Assembly: GCF_000485595.1 (NCBI RefSeq)
Contig: NW_014577084.1
Span: forward strand, 479,124-543,123
DNA from: Priapulus caudatus
Lineage: Eukaryota > Priapulida > Priapulimorpha > Priapulimorphida > Priapulidae
Direction: 5' to 3'
DNA: 64,000 bases
In this document: positions 38,961-52,683 of the stretch, piece after piece
Layout of the letters: the number at the start of each line of letters is the position of its first letter
Numbering within the stretch: position 1 is the first letter of the stretch
Notes under the pieces: generated by a model
What the model saw: only the letters and a program-made list of their open reading frames with translations
What the model was told of the DNA's origin: nothing
Databases searched by the model: none
Made by a program: the position numbers and the translations under genes

Positions 38961-41900
38961 CTACTGGTTATCTCTGCTATCAACGCTGCCACCTTCTACG
39001 CTGTCGACCTACGAGAACCCGAAGGCCTAATCGCTTTCGCAGTACAACACTATACTAGCCTATGTGTGAACGCCTGAATATGGCCTTGCCGATTTGGTAT
39101 GATTGACGTATTTAGCATCAAACGGACCTTTACGCGTGAAAACGGATGGATGTCTTTTTATCGTATCGTTATCGTATTTTATCGTGCAGTGGGAGGCACT
39201 GTCCAACCCGGAGCTTTATATATTATTCCCTTGCACGAGTGGGCGACAGCAAATACTCCGCATAGACAAAATACTGACGGTGCATGTGCTATGCATGACC
39301 ACGTAGACAAATCCTAATAATCCTCATAATTATAGGTATCTTTTTTGCTAGTTTGAACACTGGGTATATTAAAATTTGAGTAACGTCCGTAATCGTGGAA
39401 GATTGAGCAAGTCACTCTTTCGCAAATAAAAAAAACATCTAGTAATGAACCATGATTACTGAAACGAAGCTAGTAAAATTATTCCTCGACGTAGCAAAGC
39501 AATCATGGAAATCGAGGTATTGAATAAAATGTAGTCTTTACTATCGATCCAAAGCTATTCAACTTTTATTCGGTTCTACCTCGATCGTGTCAGAGCAAAG
39601 GTGTCAAAGGAAGGGCGCGCACTGAGAACTAATTGTTGTGCGCGAAGCCTCTTCAAAGGTTTTATAGGCATGTGCCGTTGCTATAAATGTAGCTCTGGAG
39701 AGGCACGGCATTTATTTAGACGACTTGATGTCAATTCATATAGTTCACGTTAATGGGTCGTTTTTGTCACACGTACCCAGCGCCTCTGCGCTTCAACGCT
39801 TAAATCAACTTGCGTAGGTGGACGAGAACAGTAGAGGCCTAGCGATATTTACATTGTGCCGTTGTGAAAAGCTTTGCAAATCACAAAAGAGCATCCTGGT
39901 CGAAATTGCACGTATACTTATGTTATGCGATAATTGCAAGCCACTTTGAGATGTGGAGAGTAAAAGGCGTTACCACTAATGCGACAAGAGTCAACAGTGC
40001 GCTCCGCTAGCTATAGCTTCAATTCAACGCAAATATATGTAAAGATGAAACTTATCACGAACTTGTATTTCTCGGTAGTTGATTCAGTTTCAGACGAACC
40101 CGGTCGCGGTTTCTCGCTCACCCGTTGCGCTTGAACCATAGAACTCCTCTACTGGGCACACGGACGCATACAGCCACGATTGCGGATTATATAAGACCGT
40201 ATGGAGAAGGAAATGTGACGTGAAATGTCGTACATTAGTAGGAACATGTGCCTATTCTCTGGAAAATTTTGCCGTGTTCGCTTGGTAACTCGCAATTTGC
40301 GACAGTTAGGTGCATTCAATGGAAAGCGTGGACAGGATAACGCACTCTATGAATATTAAAACAACAAAAAGTTGACTGATACCCTGCTTCAATATGGTAC
40401 TGGCAGGGTTGTTCTTCGTCATTCTTCTACGTAATAACGATCTCCATGTTTAGATAACCATTGGGTGGTACCAAGAGCGCATTAACCCCGCGCGTTAACG
40501 CGCTCTTGGTGGTACGTACCTCGTGCCAGGTTGTAAGTATATCAACGAAGAGACCATTCGTTTAATACATTCAAGAAGCATTGGCGTGGCGATTGGTTGG
40601 CAATCGATGCCAATACCATTGATCCATTACATATAACAAGATTTCACATACTATTCAATGACATTGTCATAATGAAGAATGAACCTAAATAACCTTTTTA
40701 ACACTTGTTCGCTCGTTGTTTAACATATCACAATCATAGAACGATTGCTGAATGTTCAAAATAATCCACACAATGACCTCCCAGAATCCCCCGTAGATTA
40801 GTAGCCTTCGTAACTCCACAAGAATGCGCATGTCACCAGACACTGTAATAAATTTTATTAGTTTAAATATTATTAAAATTTATAGCAAAAATATCGTTTA
40901 GCGCTTGCGGAGTTTTGCGCATCGTATAAATTCTCTGATTGAAACTATATGATTAATACAAATCTGCAAGGAAGGGAGCTTCAAGCACACGTACTGCGCG
41001 ATGGAATGTGTGGAAAAACATTTCAAGGGAAGAACTGTTTACTTTTCACGTTTATCATGTTTAACGATCTGTAACTACATGAAATGATTTTGCGCATGTA
41101 CAGACCAAGATTGCCAATTTAGCGAACAAATGCAAACGCGTTCGTTGTATGGCACACACAGAAGTCTCATATTATCATATATTAAAACTGCTTAATATTG
41201 TCAATGTACGTCGGCGGCAAACAGACAAAATACGTCTCGCGTGCGTTAGACACAATAGGTATACCGGTGAGACATGTTGATAATGCAGCTCGGGTATTTT
41301 TCTCGGAACCGTTTCTCTTTGCCGTAAAAAGCAATTTCTGTTCCACGCTGAGCTCGCCCACACGACTTTGACACGGTTCGTTACACCTTAAAACTTGGTA
41401 TCTCCGGCGAGGTCCGCCCACTGTTTGTTCAATTTCAGGAGCCTATAGCGAAGTAGGTCAATCCGGCTGTCCCGGAGAGCCTTGATTTACGTTTATTATG
41501 ATAAGGGATTTATTCTCATTCCTCCGACTCATTTGTGTTTCGCGCAGTCAAACTGGTATCTGAGACAGAACCACTCCCATCATCGGTAAACCACTCGAGG
41601 CGACACTCGCAACAGCCATGCATATTCGTATGTCATTGGTTAACCTCCACAGTTAGCCAATTATCAATTTCATCAGATCTACTTCTGATTTCATTCACAC
41701 GTTTTTATCCCGTCTCTATAACCAACCATGTTTAAAATGGTTTTTAAACGACTCATCAACCACCATAGGTTAAAAAAAAGTACTAGACGTGGTATCGAAA
41801 TTATCACACGGGAAATATTAATACATCTTTTATGGGAAGATAAGGAAGGAGGAAAATTAGAGGGAAGAGGAGGAACGGTGTATCAGACGAGCAAGCATGC

Positions 41901-43030
41901 AAGAGGGACGAACGAGATGCGACGAAATCGGATAAAGGAAAAAAAATGTAGAAGTAAGGAGTGACGGAGGAAGATTTAAGAAGGGGAGCCAAAGAGGAGG
42001 GGGGGTGAGAGAAGCAAAGTACATAGATGATAGGAAGATGAATATCTTCGTGCAAGCGATAGCTGCGACACCGTCTGGGAAAATGATGATTTACTGCACA
42101 TACAACTCGTGCACGTGTGAGAGCGAACCCGCGTGCATGTTTCATTATAAAGTCCCCGGATAAAATTACATGGTATATCATTGTTATATAACAGAAATAG
42201 GAAGACTTATTAACCCCCACCAGTGCTGCCACTCAGGATATTACAAAAAAAGTATAAATTCTGTCCAGAAAAAAGTTTCAAAATTGCCTAAAAAAAGAAT
42301 AAATTTGTACCAACCTACCTACCATGATTTGTTACCAATTATACCTCATTACCGAATACATTATAGCCTATGTGCAGCATGTGAACAAGCTTTAGGAATG
42401 ATGTGTGCAATGTCATGAGGAGTTCTCTTGAACTCTCAGTTTGGAATATTTCAATGCAGTGTTTCCCTTGGCCAGAAAAAGGTCTGTAAGGCGGTAAATG
42501 TTTGTGTAGCGTGTTTGTGTGTTGCGAGGTCCTAGCACAGTGAGCAGTGGATGTGCTTGGCCAGCTAGGGAGGTCAGGGGGCATGCTCCTCCAGGAAATT
42601 TTTGAAAAAATGGTGCAATTTGGTGCATTCTAAGCTATTCTGGACACATTGTATGAGACTCTTGAATCTCTTTTTCAAGTTATCAGAAGTTTCGTCAGCG
42701 AGGCGGTGCTTTGGACAAATTTCTGTGTGGCGGCTGAGAATTTGAGCGAGGCGGCCCGCCTTGCTCGTGTCAATGCAGGGGAAACACTGCAATGGTCTGT
42801 CATTTGGTCACTGACAGCAGAGAGCTGAGAGCAAAAATACTCCAATGAACAGAGCACGTGCATCACTCCTGCAACAAGACTAGCAAACCACATTTTTAAT
42901 CTCATCAAATAGAGTGTACCTATTTCTAAGTCCGAAGAGCTTTGACCATCTTTGGCAAAAAAGTATTTAAAAGTATTAATGCATGAAAAAGTATAAAAAG
43001 TATATTTTCTTTAAAAAAATGTATAATACT
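38961..43030. other. Intergenic, no gene recognised
   Basis: About 4 kb with only short frames. It includes a hairpin at 40470-40510 and, at 42560-42625, a G-rich then AAATTTTTGAAAAAATGG stretch like those at 33.1 and 55.1 kb. Confidence 0.55.
40470..40510. repeat. Hairpin flanked by TGGTA
   Basis: ACCAAGAGCGCATTAAC and GTTAACGCGCTCTTGGT pair with one mismatch around a CCCGCGC loop. TGGTA occurs at both edges and may be a small target duplication. Confidence 0.75.
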
Positions 43031-44036
43031 TTAAAGGGACAGTAGCCTCTAGGATTTTACTGCATAACAAATCGTCTATACCCACACGTATTTGTTACCA
43101 GATACCTAATTTAATTGTTATAATTAATTACACATCAAGGCTACGAAATTTGAACGGCGCCATGACACCCGCGACCGTGCTGCCACCTCGAAAAAGTTGC
43201 GTATTTGACAATTTATTTTGCACGTTACAGGCCGTGGGCTAATCACAAAAGTGCAATTATATTTATACCTAAATGCTATTTAACCGAACGATATTCATTT
43301 TAGGGCAAATTTATCCATATTATAACTGAAACTATATGTCGTTTATAAGATATTACAATCCTTTTGCTTTTAAATGAATAAAAAAGAAACACCCTCGGTC
43401 TGTAGCCCTTGGCTGGAAAGTGGTTTTGCGCAACTTATCAGATCATGCGCTTTGAGTGGCGCCACCGTCGTTGTAATCAAACTGTAGTCGTTAGTTTTAA
43501 AACATTAAAAAAATTATTTATAATGGTGATTGAACCATGAAACTTTTTATGTAGCGTAATTATAACCTAAATTAGCTGAAAATAATCCTAGAACCTAGAG
43601 TAAACTGCACCGGTATATATGGCCTTTCCGCTTATCCTGCGAACCCTGCTACTTCCCAGGTATTGTTAACACACACGTGCCTGCGCGGACAACTATAGGA
43701 GGATATCACAAGTTTTAATGCAAGGTTTGGCATTAGTAATACAGTAACAATAGAACATCAAGGATTTACTATATACAGATAATTATACTCCTCTAGCTAC
43801 AGGATTGCCATCACTTCTAGCAAGAGCAAAATAAAAGATATTAGTAATGTGCACTTTTTCTTGATGGTCTTTACTTATAATATGCGTGAATGGGCTAGTA
43901 GCCTAGTAGAATAAACAAGTGCCGCGGAGCGACAGCGCTCATCTAACGTCTACTGCGGTGACTCTGTGGTGGAGTGGTGGGATTCTAGTAAACCCTGTTA
44001 GTCCCAAATGTGTTCACATACGCGCCAAAACAGTTA

Positions 44037-44880
44037 AAGGCACAGGGATGGTATCAGAAACCTTGTCAAAGGAATGTTCGTTGGGATCGTTATGAAAGTT
44101 GCCACGAGATGGCGCGTACGTTTGAATGTCTTAAGATTAAAGATGTAGTATAGCAACAACTATTTGCAAGACAGAATAGGTAAGCACTTATCCATTTACC
44201 TACGCAAGCCTACAGGCTCAAATAGAGAGCTGCCACCTGTAACTAATTAACGCAGGCAAAAACTACACAGTACTACCACCATTACGTGCATGCACTGGCA
44301 GTGGCCACTGGCAGTGGCATACAGTTACATGTAACACACTGACAGTACAGAATGCCATAGAAATTATACGATTTAAGGAGCATAAACATTCTTCANNNNN
44401 NNNNNCCTCCCCTAAATCCGCCACTGTATCTGCAGTGACATCGCTTTAACATTAGCTTCGCACAAACTATGTAACGAACTACGTTTACACAGTATATCAA
44501 CAGAAGGCACAGGGATGGTATCAGGAACCTTCTCAAAGGAATGTTCTTTGGGATCGTTATGAAAGTTGCCGCGAGATGGCGCGTACGTTAAGTGTCTTAA
44601 GATTAAATATGGAAGCTCCCATCGTACGTAGTAGCAACAACTATTTGCAAGACAGAATAGGTAAGCACTCATCCATTTACCTACGCAAGCCTACAGGCTG
44701 AAATAGAGAGCTGCCACCTGTAACTAATTAATGCAGGCAAAAACTACACAGTACTATCACCACCACATGCACTGGCAGTGGCCACTGGCAGTGGCATACA
44801 GTTACAAGTAACACACTGACAGTACAGAATGCCATAGAAATTATACGATTTAAGGAGCATAAACCTTCTTCAACCAAATT
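44037..44880. repeat. Direct duplication on both sides of the N gap
   Basis: Sequence 44037-44394 (ACAGGGATGGTATCAG to GAGCATAAACATTCTTCA) returns at 44506-44874 with few changes. The gap lies between them. This is the usual sign of two alleles placed in series by an assembler, though true duplication is possible. Confidence 0.75.
44396..44405. other. Assembly gap (10 N)
   Basis: Ten unknown bases; the true distance is not known. Confidence 0.99.
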
Positions 44881-45236
44881 TAGCTTTTGAAAATTCAAGT
44901 TTTTCAATCGCTCCGTCAGATCATGTCCTCAGAAAATGTCTAAAATCTGCCCTGTGCCCCATTGACCTTTGACCTCCAATTTCGGCACAGTGATGGCTTT
45001 TCCTAACATGATGCTATACACCGACTATCACGAGCCTAGGTCGAGCCGTTTAGATTTGTGCCGCAATTCTGCATTTCCTCCCTATACCTTAAGTTAAGGA
45101 GGGAATGTTCCCCCTTCTTTTACACCTCTTGACCTTTGAACCCCAGCTTCGACATCCCAACTCGTTTTCGGATTACCCCCCCACGTCCCGAATATCGTGA
45201 CCGTACGTCGAGCGGTTAAGATTTGCCCAACTGTTG

Positions 45237-45237
45237 A

Positions 45238-45285
<48 letters not shown>

Positions 45286-45287
45286 CG
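45237..45287. repeat. ACGC tetranucleotide repeat
   Basis: About twelve perfect ACGC units. Confidence 0.97.
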
Positions 45288-45896
45288 ATCATGCGATTCT
45301 ACAAGCTGAATCCGACTACGTCAGATGAGCTAATAAATGAAGGATATCCTAATGCAAAGAAATTAGCTGAAGCTAGTGGGGCAGTTGCACCCCGAAGAGA
45401 TATTTAGATGCATTACAGTCACTGGCAGTCATCTTTCCAGAAGAAAAACTGCAATAACCTTCTCATATTCCTTAAAGAAACCCATTACACTAGGTTCATT
45501 GAAAATGTTCAGTTAAAATAGGCTAACATAACGCTAAATAATGTTTTATGGCTCAATATTCATTAGAAATAATTTCAAATGTTTTAAAACTGGCCGGCTA
45601 TACCATTGCTTGCAACGACGGTGGCGACACTGGGATCGCATCCACTGAAAAGGTTGCACAAAGCAGCGTTTCGGCTGCAGGCTACAGACCGAGGGTGTTT
45701 CTTGTTTATTAATTTAAGAGGAGAAGGATTGCAATATCTTATAAACGACACTTAGTTTCAGTTATAATATGGCCGAATTTGTAAAAATCTAAAATTCTAG
45801 GGGAAAGTATCCCTTTAAAACATTATGTGAATAAACAGTGATTAATGATCTAACACAGGCTAATGCAGTTTTCTCAGTTACATGCACACAAGTACA

Positions 45897-45995
45897 ATGT
45901 TTGCATGTACCAGGGAGTCTATAATAGGCCCCCCAATAATAATAGGTCTATAATAGGTCTATAATAGCCTATTATATAGACTCCCTGCATGTACA
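45897..45995. repeat. Imperfect palindrome
   Basis: GCATGTACCAGGGAGTCTAT and ATAGACTCCCTGCATGTAC face each other around AATAGG repeats. Probably a small foldback element. Confidence 0.8.
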
Positions 45996-46275
45996 TAGTA
46001 CCTGTACATGGAACGTATTGTATATGACTAGTTTTATGCTTCAGTGTATTTTTTGTATGTTTGTTTAAAACCCTATTTTTACTTGTTATTTTCTGGTTAA
46101 TGTATGATAAAAGTTGAAGTAAAATAGTGTTCAGAGCAGCATTTTAAACATGTCTGTATGCATAACCAGACTAGAACAAATATCCCCCCATTTATCTTTC
46201 TTTTTTTTAATGATTAGAGGCTATAAACGCATGTTGCAAAACACGAGGAAAATCATCAAAAGCACAACTTAATTC

Positions 46276-46487
46276 TTAAACTGCGTTTACACTATCGATT
46301 TTTGTCAGCAAATCGTCCCGATTTCAAGTGCATTCCAATTTGCCCCCGACTTGACCCAAGTGCATTCCAAGAAATTCGATTGTGTTGGAGTCGGAGTCAA
46401 GTCGCCGAGTTGGAGAAATAGAACGTGTTCTATTTGGCACGACTCGGACGATTTGCTGACAAAAATCTAGTGTAAACGCAGCATTAA
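46276..46487. mobile_element. TTAA-flanked MITE
   Basis: ACTGCGTTTACACTATCGAT and ATCTAGTGTAAACGCAG are the ends of inverted repeats of about 45 bp that include TTTTTGTCAGCAAATCGTCC. TTAA stands on each side. No coding sequence. Confidence 0.83.
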
Positions 46488-46507
46488 TATGCATACTAAG
46501 CTCCAAT

Positions 46508-47484
46508 TTAAAGCCGCACTATGTGCATCCAAACGCTAATTTCTCCAGTACTAGACTAGCAAATACTTCGTGTCATGCATAATCACACTACCTTATGGCA
46601 AAATAAACTCTAGTTCCTCCCATTTCACTGCGCGTTTGCTTAAAGCGATTATTGCGAGAATTTTCTAGTGTTTTCCCCACTTTCATGATACCTACCGTTA
46701 TTGCTTGAGTAACAGCAATTGTCTAGAGTAACAATAAAATGTCTTAGAACCTTCGAACCATCGAAAACTGCCAGTTTCAAACTTATCGTTTTTGTAAACA
46801 TTCGTTTTCTGTCATCTTGAACTAACAGGAAGTATGCATTAGCTTGTGGTGCCACCACTTATCTGCCATACCCACAGTGAAGGCACGCACTTGTTTTCAA
46901 TTCATCACCGACACAAATACAAGATTACCAATTCTGCCATTAGGGCATTGTCGCGACACAATAAAATGCATTGCGGTTACGATGTGTTCATATCCAATTT
47001 TTTATGCTATAACTCCATAAAATCTTAGTATTTATAAGGTTGGTGTAATCAGTGATATTTTTGCTGTCAGTTGAGACTATATTCAGCTATATTTAGTTTT
47101 TCTGAGCAAAAATCTCGCAATAGTCATTTTAAAACCCACAAGAAAGAGGTGCGAAATCTGTAATCTGGCACCAACGCTAAATTATTTGCCAAACAATTTC
47201 GCCAAGAATCAGTTAGGTGACGTCACGTTTTTATTTTTGCTACAACCGTACCGCAGCACCGCTGTGCGGTTGCTTGGCAGAACAACGCGAAAATGTCAAC
47301 AACATCGGAGAATTTGAACAACATTGGAGGTATTTTCAAATGCCTTTTATAAGACAATGCGCAGTGAAATGGGAGGAACTAAAGTTTATTTTGTCATAAG
47401 GTAGTGTGATTATGCATGACACGAAGTATTTGCTAGTCTAGTACTGGAGAAATTAGCGTTTGGATGCGCATAGTGCGGCTTTAA
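46508..47484. mobile_element. TTAA-flanked element with about 130-bp inverted repeats
   Basis: AGCCGCACTATGTGCATCC (46512) and GGATGCGCATAGTGCGGCT (to 47480) are inverted, and the match continues inwards past GTCATGCATAATCACAC. TTAA flanks both sides. It lies 21 bp from the previous MITE. Part of its interior is copied at 47500-47900. Confidence 0.83.
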
Positions 47485-47984
47485 GCCCTATTTCGAACAA
47501 TTTCCAACCAGTCGTTTTCCCAATTTTTCGACACTTGCTGTTATTGCATGAGCAATAGCAACTGTCTAGAGTAATGATAAAATGTCTTAGAACTTTCGTA
47601 TTTAGCTATGTTCTCCAAAACATGCACGATTTGAATTTTGATTACTAGTTTTGATTACCGCCCCCATTTCTTGCGAATCTTGGACTATCTCTTGATAGCA
47701 CCAGCTATCAGCCAATTTCAAAATAGAATCAGATGACCTTTTGTTTGAATTAGGTGCAGAATGGGTGCACTTGTAACTTGTTGGCGCACTAAGACACCAT
47801 CTGCAAATCTATTGTCGCTATAATAAAATATGCCATGGTGTTACGGCATGTTCAATTCCAATTTTTTATGCTATAATAGCATAAATTCCTAGTGTTTTTC
47901 AAGATGGTGCAATCAGTAATATATCTATATGCTATGAGGTTAAGACTATATTTAGCAAAAAAAATAAATTCTGACTGATCGTTT

Positions 47985-48700
47985 TGGAGCAGTATGGTGG
48001 CCCAGTGTTATAATAGTTTATCACAAGTCTTCGACGTGGCCCACCGTTATAATACATAAACATAACCATATACTGCCGAGTAGGATGGCCCAGTGTTATA
48101 ATAAGTCTTCGATAAGTCTCTAATAAGTCTTAAGATAAGTCTTTAATAAGTCTCACAAGTCTTCGATGTGTACATGGTCTATTGTATATGGTCTATGGAC
48201 ATGTGTATGGTATATGGTTATGTTTATGTATTATACAGGGTTCATAGTAGTAAGACACATGTTGAAATAAGGACTTATAAGACCCTTTCTGGAGGCCAAA
48301 ATAAGACTTTTTTACGCGATTTCTGATAGATCACCGACTATTAAAGTACACTAATATTTATATACACAATTGCACAGCAGATTTAATTATTCCGAATTAT
48401 ATATACCACAATACTGCAAAAAATAAGGACTATTAAGTACTTTTCTAATATTTCACCAAAAATAAGTACTAATAAGGGCCCTTATTTTATTTTTGGCAAA
48501 ATAAGTACTTATAAGACTTTGGAAGACCCGCTACGAACCCTGTTATAACAGTGGGCCACGTCGAAGACTTGTGATGAACTAAATTATAACACTGGGCCAC
48601 CATACTACTCAGCGGTATATGGTTATGTTTATGTATTATAACAGTGGGCAACGTCGAACACTTGTGATAAACTATTATAACACTGGGCCACCATAGGAGC
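47985..48700. repeat. Nested palindrome
   Basis: TATGGTGGCCCAGTGTTATA (47993) and TATAACACTGGGCCACCATA (48672-48691) are the outer arms, with several more copies of the GGCCCAGTGTTATAA phrase in both orientations between them. Confidence 0.8.
48231..48547. mobile_element. Small element inserted in the palindrome
   Basis: CAGGGTTCATAG (48236) and CTACGAACCCTG (to 48542) are inverted ends of a hAT-like type, flanked by TTATA on both sides. A 5-bp repeat is shorter than the usual 8 bp of hAT elements, so the family is uncertain. Confidence 0.65.
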
Positions 48701-48815
48701 AGTGATTTCGAAATAGGCTTTAAACCTTTGAAAGAAGTTCTCAGCCTCAAGGAAAAAAACATTATAAGAAAATGCCAAGTCTCCGATAGATACTTAGTTG
48801 TACCTTCCTTGCATT

Positions 48816-50485
<1,670 letters not shown>

Positions 50486-51090
50486 TTACCATCCACTGAA
50501 AGAACCAAAAAACAAGTATATATTCTATATTGTCTAACAGTAACACCAGATGTCAACTCAAATATATAAAGTCCTTCTACTCTTACCAAGCACTGAGTAA
50601 AGGTCTGTTACAGATGCCAAGTTTATTATAGAAACTTACTTAAATGGTTACGGTACCCTCACAAAATATGTAAAACTTTGTAAATGGAGAGCAAAAAGGT
50701 TAACAAAATAATATGATTAGCTTGCAGTAATCTTCATTAGGTATCCCAATTTTAACTAGGTTCCAAGTCGAGACCAAGTCCAAGGAACAACCGAAGTTGC
50801 GTGCAATTGCTGCAGGAGTTTGGCTAGCCCGACCAGGCTGTGCGACCGATTGTCTACACAGCCTGACACCCTTCCATACAAAAAATCTATCACCTCTGGC
50901 AATCTAGATGAATAACTCTGTATATCTCAAATAAAACTATTCTATTACCACCTTTGACTTGCCTTGTTTGAAATAAGAACGTTAACTAATTTATCCTGCA
51001 TCTAAACTAGAATGTATCTCTTAATTCATAATATAATCTACTAATTCTCACAGCACACCAACTTTCCAAGCAGCTTTCCACGATTGTTTA

Positions 51091-51129
51091 CCCGCCATGT
51101 TTACACTGCGCATGCTCAATGGAAGAGAG
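51091..51129 (-). promoter_or_regulatory. RPS27A: Probable RPS27A promoter and first-exon region
   Basis: On the minus strand a pyrimidine run TCTCTCTTCC, like the 5' TOP start of ribosomal protein mRNAs, is followed by ACATGGCGGG, a YY1-like motif common just after the start of such genes. This would place the first non-coding exon about 600 bases upstream of the ATG exon. Confidence 0.5.
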
Positions 51130-52547
51130 ACACGGAAAACCCGAAACGGAAAAGACTCGCTAGAAAATACGGCCAAATCCCATTTGACACCACCAGGTTT
51201 AAAAACCAATTTTCCCCTCCGATAGATGGCACCACTACGCTATATACTGTGGAGTGTTACTCAGCGACTGTGTATATATAAATTATATATCCCGCATATA
51301 TATATATATATACATATATACATCTATATCAGCCGTAGATAATAGGGAAGGAGTGTGACTTCAATAAACAAGGGAAATTCGTCATTTACTAGCCTTAGAA
51401 TACCTACGATTTACTACGCTTAACTCAACCAACTTGAGCTCAAATCGGACACAGTACATTCGCCTAGCGTCCAGCGAAATCGCTTCCTCGTATACACCCG
51501 CAATCCGGAGATACAGACTAAAACGTACGACACGATTATCCATTCTGTTGCCAGCAAACCGAATGTATAAACTGTATAAACCGCCTAACTTGAAACAAAA
51601 GGCAGCTACTAGCGAGCCACACCGCATCGCCGAGGGAGCAAGAGTGCGCAAGAGTCGTAGGCTAACTTCGTCATGATGACAGCAGGCAACCCATGATACA
51701 TTCGATCTTGGAGCCGAAGTTAGCCGAACGATATGCGCATTGGGAATCTGTACGTCACAGGTGAACAGAAATGGCGCTCGAAATATCGCCGGTCGTCACT
51801 TCGAAATTTTGTAACAGGTTATAATAGTTTGATACATAGTATTAGTAAGTCCCAGGATAGCGGAGAAAGGTTCGTATTTAGAATAAATCCAGTTTGGAAG
51901 TTGTACTTGTAGTCTCGAGAAACGCACCATAAAACAGCCCTGAGTGAATCACTCAGGGGCTCCTCCAAAGAAAAGAATAGGCTCGCGTTGTAACCCTACT
52001 CAGTCTTGTTGGGTTACATATTTGTATCTAGAGTTTGGCTAAACCGACCATGCTCTCCGACTGTTACACGTGACGTCGTAGGACGTAAAGTTGTAGTGTT
52101 AAGCGAGAAGGGAACTTGGCTAGACCAAGTGTTGGCTAGACCAAAAGCATGTATAATTCCCAGTTTGCGAAATAGCAACGTAAAAGTGGCAAAGCGAAGT
52201 TACTACGCGCATTTCATGAAATTCTCCGATGCTATAGTACTTTATTACGATGATATTTACACATTTTTAGAAGCAATGTTCAACACGGTTTCACTTACCC
52301 GATCGCTGCCATTAAAAAGGCAGATTTTAGTCACGTGTTTTTGATGCTCACTTGTTAAGAAAATTAATGGGTTTGATGCGCTTAGCATAGCAAAACAAAT
52401 ATTTTAATATAAAATAATAGTCCTCGTGGATTATAATATTATATGATACTATTATATATTATTTGTTAGAGTTTATAAATAAATGTATATTATTATTTGA
52501 TTATATTTTGCCCTCTATTAGTGGTAAACGGTACTATTCTCCCAAAC
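51130..52547. other. Intergenic space between divergent genes
   Basis: About 1.4 kb between RPS27A and TTC7, probably holding the TTC7 promoter and any 5' leader exon. No motif stands out. A TA repeat lies at 51295-51330. Confidence 0.5.
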
Positions 52548-52683
52548 ATGTCTGGAAAGGTTAATAAAACTCTTCAGAAGTTGGAACTTGATATAGAGAA
52601 AAATAGATGTATCTCAGACTGGAGAAAAGTCTTAGATCTGATTGCTCAATTAAATGACTCAGTGCCGCAGTCTCCCGGAACAG
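52548..52683 (+). CDS. TTC7: TTC7 exon 1 (start)
   Basis: ATG at 52548 in CAAACATGTC, encoding MSGKVNKTLQKLELDIEKNR and DWRKVLDLIAQL. This resembles the N-terminal helix of TTC7 that contains IExxRxxxxWxxIxELxxQL. It ends ACAG|GTATGT in phase 1. The sequence before the ATG is AT-rich and gives no other clear start. Confidence 0.8.

Larger units (their letters stand above)
43031..45818. mobile_element. TTAA-flanked element with long inverted repeats
   Basis: AGGGACAGTAGCCTCTAGG at 43035 and its inverted counterpart ending AGTATCCCT at 45814 are the outer edges, with TTAA on each side. Similarity between the two arms extends over several hundred bases (for example AGAAACACCCTCGGTCTGTAG on the left arm). 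TTAA targets are used by piggyBac and Kolobok families. No transposase is visible, and the centre holds other repeats and the assembly gap. Confidence 0.68.

Noticed and set aside
51382-52344. Open frames of 80-112 codons between RPS27A and TTC7
   Set aside because: They overlap each other on both strands, match nothing recognised and have no sign of a real start or splice pattern.
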